This document shows positions 16,598-22,859 of a stretch of DNA of 23,750 nucleotides, in pieces (the first letter of the stretch is position 1; each line of letters begins with the position of its first letter). Source of the stretch: Litorimonas sp964610115 (GTDB lineage: Bacteria > Pseudomonadota > Alphaproteobacteria > Caulobacterales > Maricaulaceae); the NCBI GenBank assembly GCA_964610115.1, contig CAZSUW010000039.1, forward strand, positions 1-23,750. Direction: 5' to 3'. A program made the position numbers and the translations under genes. The notes under the pieces are model-generated. The model was given only the letters and a program-made list of their open reading frames with translations, had not been told where the DNA came from and made no database searches.

Positions 16598-17020
16598 ATG
16601 ACACGTCTTGCCGATACATTTCCCACCCTTCGCGATCTTTCGATTGGTGTGGCCATAAGCGCGCTGGCAGCCTGTGCTTTTGCACAAGAACCGCCCGCTT
16701 CACCCGACACAACTGTAACCGAGGAGAGTACCGCAGCGGACACGGATGCGTCCTATACTACTGAAAGTGAGGGCCAGGTTACGCCTGACAGTTCGCTTAT
16801 CACCAAAGACCCAAGCAGCGACGAGGCCGGGGATGTCGAAATCTATGATGACAGCCTGTCGGACGAAGCCCTGACCGCGCCAGATCCGTTCGCAGACGAT
16901 ATGTCGAACGATATGGACTTAGAAGGCGAGGCCGATCTCGAGACCGATGAAGATGCTCTCTGGCCTTCAGACTCAGATGACGAGATGGATGCGGAGATGG
17001 GCGACGAACCCGAAGGTTAA
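16598..17020 (+). CDS. Small, extremely acidic exported protein of unknown function
   Basis: 140 residues, not recognised as any family. ATG 16598 is set by AAAGGAGAG just upstream. The N-terminus is a signal peptide (LSIGVAISALAACAFAQ); it can be read as a type I site after AFAQ or as a lipobox LAAC with Cys26, so it is either periplasmic/secreted or a lipoprotein. The 110 residues after AFAQ contain about 39 Asp/Glu against a single lysine and no arginine, with many Ser/Thr/Ala and short repeats such as DMSNDMDLEGEADLE and SDSDDEMDAEMGDE. Such a chain is probably disordered and could bind calcium or other cations; that is inference. It stands alone between divergent and convergent neighbours. 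Confidence 0.72.
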   Translation: MTRLADTFPTLRDLSIGVAISALAACAFAQEPPASPDTTVTEESTAADTDASYTTESEGQVTPDSSLITKDPSSDEAGDVEIYDDSLSDEALTAPDPFADDMSNDMDLEGEADLETDEDALWPSDSDDEMDAEMGDEPEG

Positions 17021-17063
17021 TCCCCTCACGTCTTATCAAAATCTGATTGCGTAACATTCTCGC

Positions 17064-17100
17064 AAAAAAACACACAGGGCACGGAACCATTCCGTGCCCT
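17064..17100 (-). terminator. Hairpin terminator candidate after the coiled-coil gene
   Basis: Perfect 11-bp inverted repeat AGGGCACGGAA/TTCCGTGCCCT with a 3-nt loop (17076-17100). On the minus strand it is followed, after five bases, by seven T (17070-17064). It therefore suits the minus-strand gene ending at 17225; on the plus strand there is no T-run, though the stem could still protect the mRNA end of the acidic-protein gene. Confidence 0.65.
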
Positions 17101-17224
17101 AACCGTATCGAAAGAGCGCAGGGGTGATCCAAGCTCTTTTGTCCCCCTACTCAGGTTTAGATTGTCCCTGCGCGTCCCTTACCCCCAAAGCCTTAGCCGC
17201 AGGGACCGCGACGCCTGTTACAAA

Positions 17225-17827
17225 TCATTTTTTGACCAAGCGGAGGAAGGGCTTGCCAACCGGCGGGCGCATGGGTGTGTCGGCCTCGGCTCGCCCCTCT
17301 GATTGGGATCGCGCAACGGGTTTGAGCTCATCGCGAGCGTTCGGCTCAGCCTCTGTTTCAAAGTCTTCGTCCAACTGCCGCACGCGGGGTGTCCAGCCGG
17401 ATTTGCGCTTGGATTGAAACGACGACCGGGGCTTGGCGCGTTGAAAGCGCGGACGCTCTAAGTCATCGTCTTCGGCATCGTCAGACTGTCTGGATTTTTT
17501 CTTTAAGTCTTTCACCTTGCGGTTCATCTGCGCGACGACGCGCTTCTGCGCCGACGATAGAGCGTCACCCGGGCGGCCTAATTGCGGATCGGCAAAGGCC
17601 GCGCCGAACTCGTCAATGCGCTCTAAGACGGAGTCTGAAAACTCGCCTTCAAAATCGCTAATCTCGCCTTGCGCTTCTAGGGTACACTTCAGGCGTTCTA
17701 ATTTCCGCTTGGCATTGCGGGCAGAGCGCTCCCGCGCTTTGCGATGCTTTTCGCGCTCTTTCTCAAGTGCTGCGTCCCGCGCTGCCTGCTCGGCCTGCCA
17801 CTGCCGCTTATCAAAATCCTCTGACAT
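17225..17827 (-). CDS. Highly charged coiled-coil protein of unknown function
   Basis: 200 residues from ATG 17827 (MSEDFDKRQWQAEQAARDAA). I do not recognise a family. Residues about 5-50 are a strong coiled coil (alternating Glu/Arg/Lys/Ala: ALEKEREKHRKARERSARNAKRKLE). A middle block near 60-110 (EFSDSVLERIDEFGAAFADPQ... ALSSAQKRVVAQMNRKVKDLKKK) may be folded; the last 80 residues are low complexity, basic and serine/arginine-rich, ending in FLRLVKK. An earlier start at 17881 would add MPRNYTCRALFCSILVLL, but that stretch overlaps a plausible promoter, so I reject it. No Shine-Dalgarno sequence precedes ATG 17827. Cytoplasmic; nucleic-acid or ribosome association would be a guess from charge. 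Confidence 0.7.
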   Translation of the reverse strand: MSEDFDKRQWQAEQAARDAALEKEREKHRKARERSARNAKRKLERLKCTLEAQGEISDFEGEFSDSVLERIDEFGAAFADPQLGRPGDALSSAQKRVVAQMNRKVKDLKKKSRQSDDAEDDDLERPRFQRAKPRSSFQSKRKSGWTPRVRQLDEDFETEAEPNARDELKPVARSQSEGRAEADTPMRPPVGKPFLRLVKK

Positions 17828-17837
17828 CAAAAGAACA

Positions 17838-17864
17838 AGTATAGAACAAAATAACGCCCGGCAA
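17838..17864 (-). promoter_or_regulatory. Possible promoter giving a (nearly) leaderless mRNA
   Basis: On the minus strand TTGCCG (17864-17859) and TATACT (17843-17838) are 15 bp apart, slightly short. Transcription would start about 7 nt on, close to ATG 17827, which fits the lack of a ribosome-binding site there. Sequence match only. Confidence 0.3.
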
Positions 17865-17916
17865 GTGTAATTCCTAGGCAATCGGGCAGCTGAAAACTAC
17901 ACTGATCGGTCTTACC

Positions 17917-17947
17917 TTGTCATCACCCGGTTTATCCGGGTGATCCA
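17917..17947 (+). repeat. REP-like palindrome, copy 1
   Basis: Unit TTGTCATC...GATCCA containing a perfect 9-bp stem ATCACCCGG/CCGGGTGAT with loop TTTAT. It is the inverted partner of the element at 17978-18008 and differs from it by a compensatory base pair (A-T here, C-G there) and by the loop. Similar extragenic palindromes are widely dispersed in proteobacterial genomes and are mobilised by RAYT transposases; none is in this window. Confidence 0.8.
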
Positions 17948-17977
17948 TCACAAAATGACAAGTCAGCGTGAGGAATG

Positions 17978-18008
17978 TGGATCCCCCGGACAAGCCGGGG
18001 GATGACAA
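17978..18008 (-). repeat. REP-like palindrome, copy 2 (inverted)
   Basis: Read on the minus strand this is TTGTCATCC...GATCCA, the same unit as at 17917-17947. The stem is ATCCCCCGG/CCGGGGGAT (9 bp perfect) around a 5-nt loop. The two copies face each other 30 bp apart, forming a BIME-like composite in the spacer between the coiled-coil gene and gapR. The remainder of that 256-bp spacer shows no gene. Confidence 0.8.
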
Positions 18009-18137
18009 ATAAATAGTATTGTGAGTGTGCCAAACGCCGGACCGCTACCATCACCTATAAAAAAGGCCTGAACGTCAAGACTACTCTAAGCGCCCGACCG
18101 CTCTCTTGGGCTTGCGGCGACACGCTATTTTTGCCCA

Positions 18138-18401
18138 TCAGTCGTCAAGCGCGCCCATGTAGAGGTCGAGCAAGGCTTCCTGCTCAGCGCGCTCATTGGC
18201 GTCTTGTTTGCGCAAGGAGATCAGTTTGCGCATCACCTTTGTATCAAACCCAAAGGCTTTCATTTCGGAATAGACTTCACGAATATCGGTTGTCAGTTCG
18301 GCTTTTTCCGCTTCCAGTCGTTCGACACGCGCGATGAATTGGCGGAGTTTCTCGCGGGTGGCATCACCCATTTGTTCCTGACGGTCGGCTTCGCTCATCA
18401 T
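18138..18401 (-). CDS. gapR: GapR-type nucleoid-associated protein (DUF2312)
   Basis: 87 residues: a long helix EKLRQFIARVERLEAEKAELTTDIREVYSEMKAFGFDTKVMRKLISLRKQD then a short acidic helix. This is the DUF2312/GapR fold. In Caulobacter GapR tetramers clamp overtwisted DNA ahead of transcription and replication forks and help topoisomerases. The conserved FGFDTKVMRK(L/I) block that forms the DNA-contacting region is intact. GGAG lies 8 nt before the first of two adjacent ATG codons; either could be used. The protein has the usual family length. Monocistronic in appearance, with REP-like palindromes downstream and no clear rho-independent terminator. Confidence 0.95.
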   Translation of the reverse strand: MMSEADRQEQMGDATREKLRQFIARVERLEAEKAELTTDIREVYSEMKAFGFDTKVMRKLISLRKQDANERAEQEALLDLYMGALDD

Positions 18402-18495
18402 GGGATGTGTCTCCTTGCTTGGACCGCCTCAATAGCGCAATCGCCGTATGACGGTGAAGCGAACGCCGTCACTTACTGTGGAGAAGTCAGCCTTT

Positions 18496-18526
18496 TTGCA
18501 GCACATTTGCGCCTGATCCGTATATA
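18496..18526 (+). promoter_or_regulatory. Possible promoter of the HIG1/adenosyltransferase unit
   Basis: TTGCAG (18496-18501) and TATATA (18521-18526) lie 19 bp apart, followed by AAAGGA and the ATG at 18553. Spacing is longer than optimal, so this is a tentative call from sequence alone. Confidence 0.3.
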
Positions 18527-18552
18527 AGAGGAATAAGCTAAAGGACGTTTCA

Positions 18553-18753
18553 ATGCTATTTTATCTTCTGCTTCTCGGGGCTGCGGCCATGATGCTTTAC
18601 GTCGTCGTGACCCTTGTCTCTGGCGGGTTCACCATGACACGGACCGATGACGGCGCGCGAGAGCGCTCTAATGACTGGATGTGGAAACGTGTTGGCGCGC
18701 AGGCTATCGCCCTCCTCCTGCTCTATCTCGCCTTCCGCGTCCGCAATGGTTAA
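18553..18753 (+). CDS. HIG1-domain twin-transmembrane protein
   Basis: 66 residues with two hydrophobic segments (about 2-25 and 48-63) joined by a polar loop. The loop end and second helix, RSNDWMWKRVGAQAIALLLLYLAF, fit the HIG1 pattern (R-S-N-x-x-M-x-x-R-V-x-x-Q). Mitochondrial HIG1 proteins (Rcf1/HIGD1A) bind cytochrome oxidase and bc1-oxidase supercomplexes; the bacterial ones are poorly studied, and a similar role is inference. AAAGGA precedes ATG 18553. Its last 8 nt overlap the adenosyltransferase gene, implying translational coupling. The bc1 operon lies just beyond the shared terminator on the other strand. Confidence 0.85.
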   Translation: MLFYLLLLGAAAMMLYVVVTLVSGGFTMTRTDDGARERSNDWMWKRVGAQAIALLLLYLAFRVRNG

Positions 18754-19321
18754 GCTCAATAAAATCTACACGCGCACCGGTGACGATGGCTCCACGGGCC
18801 TCGTCGATGGGACACGCCTGAGCAAAGACAGCCTGCGCGTGGCGGCTTACGGCGATGTCGATGAAACCAATTCCGTCATTGGGCTGGCGCGTTTGCACGT
18901 GGATAATCAGCGCCTTAATGCCATGCTGTCCCGCATTCAGAATGAGCTGTTCGATCTGGGCGCGGACCTCGCGACGCCCTTGCCAGAAGGGGACGCGAAG
19001 GATCCCGAATATGCCCTGCGTGTCGTCCCGGAACAAACGGCACGGCTGGAAACAGAATTGGACGCGCTAAACGCCGATATGGCGCCGCTGACCAGCTTTA
19101 TCCTGCCCGGCGGCCACCCGCCTGCCGCTTACCTGCATCAGGCCCGAACCGTCGCCCGCCGGGCCGAACGGACCATGGTCGCGCTTTCTCAAAGCAGTGC
19201 GGTCAATCCGGAAGCGCTGCGCTATATCAATCGGCTCTCAGACTTTCTGTTCGTGGCGGCGCGTTGGTGCAATGATCAGGGCGACGCCGATGTGACCTGG
19301 GTGCCGGGCGCAACGCGCTAG
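18746..19321 (+). CDS. PduO-type ATP:cob(I)alamin adenosyltransferase
   Basis: 191 residues with the PduO/MMAB hallmarks: KIYTRTGDDGSTGL at the N-terminus (ATP-binding loop), RVAAYGDVDETNSVIGLAR, FILPGGHPPAAYLHQARTVARRAER and the C-terminal YINRLSDFLFVAAR. The enzyme transfers the adenosyl group of ATP to cob(I)alamin to give coenzyme B12, needed for example by methylmalonyl-CoA mutase or class II ribonucleotide reductase. ATG 18746 starts 8 nt before the HIG1 stop; earlier in-frame ATGs would add a low-complexity serine-rich stretch read out of the HIG1 gene and are rejected. Functionally it links to the btuFCD uptake genes 12 kb away. Confidence 0.95.
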   Translation: MVKLNKIYTRTGDDGSTGLVDGTRLSKDSLRVAAYGDVDETNSVIGLARLHVDNQRLNAMLSRIQNELFDLGADLATPLPEGDAKDPEYALRVVPEQTARLETELDALNADMAPLTSFILPGGHPPAAYLHQARTVARRAERTMVALSQSSAVNPEALRYINRLSDFLFVAARWCNDQGDADVTWVPGATR

Positions 19322-19340
19322 ATTTCACGGCCCCGCAAAC

Positions 19341-19373
19341 AAAAAGGACGCCTCGCAAGGCGTCCTTTTTTTT
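19341..19373. terminator. Strong bidirectional rho-independent terminator
   Basis: A 13-bp perfect stem AAAAAGGACGCCT/AGGCGTCCTTTTT with loop CGCA (19341-19370), continuing with three more T on the plus strand. T-runs follow the GC core on both strands, so it can end the adenosyltransferase transcript (plus) and the petABC transcript (minus). Confidence 0.93.
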
Positions 19374-19391
19374 CGTGCTATGTCAAAGCCT

Positions 19392-20264
19392 TTATTTGGC
19401 TTCGGATACTTTCAACCGCTTCCAAATCCGCTTGTAGGATAACCAGAGCAGAATGCTGAGCAGCAGCAAATAGCCCATGCTCATAAAGCCGATTTCCTTG
19501 CGGACTTCGAGCTTCGGATCCGCACTCCAAGCCAGGAATTCTGTCAGATCAGCCGCCATTTGCTCGACAGTCGCTTCCGGCGGCGTGTAATCGTCCTCAG
19601 GATCATTGTCCTGATATTCAAACACACCCTCCAGCGGTTGCAACTGTGGGGCCATGGCGATCTTGCCGCCTTCTTTAGCCGGGTTGTAGTACAGACCCGG
19701 GGTCAGGACCACGCTGTCAGGCTTGGGATGGCTATAGGCCAGCAGCAGATTGTAGAGATAATCCGCCCCGCCCACGCGCGCTTTGACCATCAGGGACAAA
19801 TCCGGCGGCAAAGCCCCGCCATTGCTGCCACGCGCCGCCGCATCATTTGGCCAGATTGGCGGGAAGTAATCAGCCGGAATGCCCGGACGTTCAATCACAT
19901 CGCCTGTTTCGCTATCAATATCCATGACCGTATATTCGGCCGCGATATTTTTCACCAGCGGGTTATCGTTCGGGTTTTTATATTCAGGGTTATAGAACGG
20001 TGCGCCTTTATCGCCGAGATGACGGAAGGCGAGATGGTCGAGGTTGTGACAGGCCCGGCAGACTTCGACATAGACTTGGTACCCGCGCTGCATGGCTTCG
20101 CGGTCATAGCCCCCAAAGGCCCCGTCAAAGGACCAGCTAGGATGCTCCATCTTAAAGCCGTTTTTATAGCTATCGTCCCCGCCCGCGGCGATCGCGACAC
20201 CGGTAATGGCGGCCGCAGTTGTCACACTGCCGAGTAGTAAAGTTTTGATGGTCTTTAGTGCCAT
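19392..20264 (-). CDS. petC: Cytochrome c1 of the bc1 complex
   Basis: 290 residues. A cleavable signal peptide (about 1-27, ending AIAAG) exports the protein. Heme c is attached at CRACH (Cys69, Cys72, His73) and Met204 in GGKIAMAPQL is the likely sixth ligand. The PDLSLMVKARVGGADYLYNLL block is typical of c1. A single C-terminal transmembrane helix (about 259-277) anchors the heme domain on the periplasmic side, followed by a basic cytoplasmic tail. It takes electrons from the Rieske protein and passes them to a soluble or membrane cytochrome c. Third gene of petABC, 57 nt after petB, and ended by the terminator at 19341-19373. Confidence 0.97.
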   Translation of the reverse strand: MALKTIKTLLLGSVTTAAAITGVAIAAGGDDSYKNGFKMEHPSWSFDGAFGGYDREAMQRGYQVYVEVCRACHNLDHLAFRHLGDKGAPFYNPEYKNPNDNPLVKNIAAEYTVMDIDSETGDVIERPGIPADYFPPIWPNDAAARGSNGGALPPDLSLMVKARVGGADYLYNLLLAYSHPKPDSVVLTPGLYYNPAKEGGKIAMAPQLQPLEGVFEYQDNDPEDDYTPPEATVEQMAADLTEFLAWSADPKLEVRKEIGFMSMGYLLLLSILLWLSYKRIWKRLKVSEAK

Positions 20265-20313
20265 ATCAGTGTCGTCCCGCGTGTGTCTCGCCAGAATATA
20301 TCGGTCTTGTGGG

Positions 20314-20340
20314 CCTCGCGCCTATTCGGCGGGCGCGAGG
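20314..20340 (-). other. Intercistronic stem-loop at the petB stop codon
   Basis: Perfect 9-bp stem CCTCGCGCC/GGCGCGAGG (20314-20322 with 20332-20340) and a 9-nt loop. On the mRNA it covers the last codons of petB with the TAG stop at the loop/stem edge. No T-run follows, so stabilisation, processing or translational coupling is more likely than termination. Confidence 0.6.
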
Positions 20341-21599
20341 GTGGGTTCGGCCTTGGCCGGTGTCTTTTCGCTTAGGATCGACTGGGTAATCGATGCGGGT
20401 CGTTTCTCCGGATTTTCGACCAGTCCGAGAACCGGCAGGATCACCAAGAAATAAGCGAAGTAGTAAAGCGTCGTGATCTGGCTCATCCGGTAATAGGACA
20501 GACCGAACATCCATTCATTGTCTGGCGTTTCTTTACCGGCCCAACCGAGCAGGAAGCAACACACTATGAAGATGAAGAAGAACCAGCGCGCAATCGGGCG
20601 GAAACGCATGGAGCGAACTTTAGACGTGTCCAACCATGGCAGCGCAAACAGCACCGCAATCGCGCCAAACATGAGCAGGATACCCATGAGCTTATCCGGC
20701 ACAGCGCGCAGGATCGCATAGAAAGGTAGGAAGTACCATTCCGGCACGATATGCGCAGGCGTCGTCAGCGGATCGCCTGGAATATAGTTATCCGCGTGAC
20801 CCAAAGCATCCGGCAGATAGAAGAGGAAGAACGCAAAGATCAGCAGGAAGACCGCCACTGCGAACATGTCTTTGACGGTGAAATACGGGTGGAAAGGCAA
20901 AGCGTCCGTTTTGACTTTATTGCTGACCCCGATCGGGTTGTTAGACCCCGTGACATGCAGCGCCCAGATATGCAGGCCAGACAAACCCGCAATCACGAAA
21001 GGTAGCAAATAGTGGAGGCTGTAAAAGCGGGTCAGCGTGGCATTATCCACCGCATAACCACCCAGCAGCCATTCTTGCAGGCCTTGACCTACGACTGGTA
21101 CGGCCCCGAAGAAGCCGGTAATCACGGTCGCGCCCCAGAAAGACATCTGGCCCCATGGCAGTGTGTAGCCGAGGAAGGCCGTCGCCATCATAACGAGGTA
21201 GATCAGACAGCCAATAATCCAGAGAACTTCGCGCGGCGCTTTATAACTGCCGTAATAGAGCCCCCGGAACATGTGCATGTAAACGGCCAGGAAGAACATG
21301 GACGCGCCGACAGCGTGGGTGGACTGGATCAACCAGCCATAAGGCACGTCGCGGCGAATACGCTGCACAGAATCAAAAGCGTGATCCACGTGGGCGACAT
21401 AGTGCATGCCCAGAATAACGCCGGATACGATCTGAATAATCAGGCAGAGCATCAAAATGCCGCCAAAGGTCCACCAATAGTTGAGGTTCCGCGGGGTCGG
21501 GAACGTCATAAAGTCTGCACCCATGCGCACGATGGGCAGACGGGCGTCCATCCAGCGGGCAATATTGCCTTTGGGTTCGTAAGTGGAATGTCCAGCCAT
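20322..21599 (-). CDS. petB: Cytochrome b of the bc1 complex
   Basis: 425 residues with eight or so transmembrane helices. The four heme-b ligands are in place with the classic 14-residue spacing: His95 and His109 in helix B, His196 and His210 in helix D. The Qo-site PEWY motif is at 286-289 (AHIVPEWYFLPFYAILRAVP), and a Qi-side region around 200-230 (LHVTGSNNPIG) is conserved. It is the core of quinol oxidation and proton translocation. Length is that of bacterial full-length cytochrome b, not the split b6/subunit IV form. Between petA (60-nt gap) and petC (57-nt gap). AAGAAAG precedes the ATG. Confidence 0.98.
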   Translation of the reverse strand: MAGHSTYEPKGNIARWMDARLPIVRMGADFMTFPTPRNLNYWWTFGGILMLCLIIQIVSGVILGMHYVAHVDHAFDSVQRIRRDVPYGWLIQSTHAVGASMFFLAVYMHMFRGLYYGSYKAPREVLWIIGCLIYLVMMATAFLGYTLPWGQMSFWGATVITGFFGAVPVVGQGLQEWLLGGYAVDNATLTRFYSLHYLLPFVIAGLSGLHIWALHVTGSNNPIGVSNKVKTDALPFHPYFTVKDMFAVAVFLLIFAFFLFYLPDALGHADNYIPGDPLTTPAHIVPEWYFLPFYAILRAVPDKLMGILLMFGAIAVLFALPWLDTSKVRSMRFRPIARWFFFIFIVCCFLLGWAGKETPDNEWMFGLSYYRMSQITTLYYFAYFLVILPVLGLVENPEKRPASITQSILSEKTPAKAEPTLAPAE

Positions 21600-21642
21600 A
21601 GCTTTCTTACTTTCCGTCTTGTCTTATCTCGTCATTCTTATC

Positions 21643-21660
21643 GGGTCGCTCAATCGACCC
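21643..21660 (-). other. Intercistronic stem-loop just after petA
   Basis: Perfect 6-bp stem GGGTCG/CGACCC with a 6-nt loop; the first stem base on the mRNA is the last base of the petA stop codon. It occupies the start of the petA-petB spacer, before the purine-rich ribosome-binding region of petB. Confidence 0.5.
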
Positions 21661-22220
21661 TAGCCAACCTTGATCACTGTATCGGACAGATATTCATAGG
21701 GCGGCACTTCCATATTACGCGGTGCGGGGCCTTTGCGAATGCGACCAGACGTATCGTAATGGCTACCGTGACACGGGCAGAACCAGCCGTCATAATCGCC
21801 TTGTTCGCCCACGGGAACGCAGCCAAAGTGCGTACAGACGCCCACTTGAACCAGATATTGCGGCTTGAGGTTCCCGTCAGGGCCCGCGACCAAGCGCTGA
21901 TCATCGGTTTCCGGATCCGGCAGGTCGGCCAGATCAACATCTTCCGCTGCGGCGATTTCTTCGGCTGTGCGGTGACGCACGAAAACGGGCTTGCCGCGCC
22001 AAAGCACTTTCAACTGTTGCCCTTCGGCGACCTTTCCGACGTCGATATCGATAGACCCCAGTGCCAGCGTATCCGCCGCCTTGTCCATTTGCTTCACCAG
22101 CGCCCAGCCCACATTTGCGGCACCGATCGCGCCAAGCGCGCCGGCGGCGAGAAAAATAAAGTCACGCTTTCCATCATCCTCTGGGAGGTCATCATGATGG
22201 ATAATGCCATTTTCGGCCAT
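21660..22220 (-). CDS. petA: Ubiquinol-cytochrome c reductase iron-sulfur (Rieske) subunit
   Basis: 186 residues. The [2Fe-2S] ligands are Cys129 and His131 (CTHFGC) and Cys148 and His151 (CPCHGSHYD); Cys134 and Cys150 would form the stabilising disulfide. An N-terminal anchor (about 20-42) follows the Tat-like sequence GKRDFIFLA; the usual twin arginine is Lys-Arg here. The folded cluster domain is periplasmic and swings between cytochrome b and c1. The segment QRLVAGPDGNLKPQYLVQVG just before the cluster is common in alphaproteobacteria. First gene of petABC; transcribed divergently from trmL. ATG 22220 has no strong Shine-Dalgarno sequence. Confidence 0.98.
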   Translation of the reverse strand: MAENGIIHHDDLPEDDGKRDFIFLAAGALGAIGAANVGWALVKQMDKAADTLALGSIDIDVGKVAEGQQLKVLWRGKPVFVRHRTAEEIAAAEDVDLADLPDPETDDQRLVAGPDGNLKPQYLVQVGVCTHFGCVPVGEQGDYDGWFCPCHGSHYDTSGRIRKGPAPRNMEVPPYEYLSDTVIKVG

Positions 22221-22418
22221 GGTCTTATCGCCTTGCTTTTATGTCCCTTGGAGCCGGAGCCTTAAGTAGACTCAACTCACGCGGAGCGTCTCTAAGACCA
22301 TATAGTTACAAAAGCCAGAGTCGAATGGCGTCAAAGTAGCGCAATTTCACAGCCCAAATGCAGCTGAGCCTGTGCAGATTTGCATGACCGGACGCATTTC
22401 CCCCTGCTAGAGGGAGCT
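22221..22418. promoter_or_regulatory. Divergent promoter region petABC / trmL-hemF
   Basis: A 198-bp spacer that must hold promoters for both units. It contains two GANTC sites (GACTC 22269-22273 and GAGTC 22318-22322), the target of the alphaproteobacterial cell-cycle methylase CcrM. I see no clear Fnr-type palindrome and no unambiguous -35/-10 pair. AGAGGGAG before ATG 22419 is the trmL ribosome-binding site. Confidence 0.45.
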
Positions 22419-22859
22419 ATGGCGATTATCCTCTACCAGCCCGAAATCGCAGGCAACTTTGGTAATATCCTGCGGAGTTGCGCCTGTTTTGGCGCCGATC
22501 TGCATGTGATTGAGCCGACGGGCTTCCCCCTGGCCACTAAAGATGTCCGCCGCGCGGCGATGGACTATGGCGCCGCTGTGCCGCTCACTCGCCACGCAAG
22601 CTGGTCAGACTATGCAAAAACGCGGTCCCGAAAAGTGCTATTCACCGTGCGCGCGAATGCGCCCCTGACCGACATCACGCTCCTGCCTGACGACCACCTC
22701 ATCTTTGGCCGGGAGAGCGGCGGCGTGCCGGACGCTGTTCACGAAGCCGCCGATCTGCGCGTGCTGATCCCGCTGCAGCCCGGCACGCGCTCGCTCAATC
22801 TGTCCAACACTGTCGCCATTGCCCTTTTCGAACAGCTGCGGCAGGGGTCTGCGCTATGA
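22419..22859 (+). CDS. trmL: tRNA (cytidine/uridine-34-2'-O)-methyltransferase TrmL
   Basis: 146 residues, the normal size of this minimal SPOUT methyltransferase. The motifs are motif 1 PEIAGNFGNILRSCACFGA, motif 2 HLIFGRESGGVPD and motif 3 RSLNLSNTVAIALFEQLR, which together form the knotted SAM site. TrmL dimers methylate the ribose of the wobble nucleotide 34 of tRNA-Leu isoacceptors. ATG 22419 has a strong Shine-Dalgarno sequence (AGAGGGAG); an earlier in-frame TTG at 22380 is rejected. The stop overlaps the hemF start (ATGA), so the pair is coupled. Confidence 0.95.
   Translation: MAIILYQPEIAGNFGNILRSCACFGADLHVIEPTGFPLATKDVRRAAMDYGAAVPLTRHASWSDYAKTRSRKVLFTVRANAPLTDITLLPDDHLIFGRESGGVPDAVHEAADLRVLIPLQPGTRSLNLSNTVAIALFEQLRQGSAL

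Noticed and set aside
17882..18137. Short frames in the REP-bearing spacer as small proteins
   Set aside because: No ribosome-binding site or sensible composition; the palindromes explain the structure.
18647..18745. N-terminal extension of the adenosyltransferase inside the HIG1 gene
   Set aside because: The added residues are serine-rich, read out of frame through HIG1, and precede the conserved start KIYTRTGD.
19560..20237. 225-codon frame antisense to cytochrome c1
   Set aside because: Shadow of petC; no ribosome-binding site or recognisable domain.
21012..22265. Long open frame (417 codons) on the plus strand across petB and petA
   Set aside because: It lies antisense to two genes with all catalytic motifs intact; the translation is histidine/arginine/glutamine-rich with no domain. 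It is an effect of codon bias.
22380..22418. Upstream TTG start for trmL
   Set aside because: It would add 13 non-conserved residues; ATG 22419 has a strong Shine-Dalgarno sequence and begins exactly at the conserved first strand.
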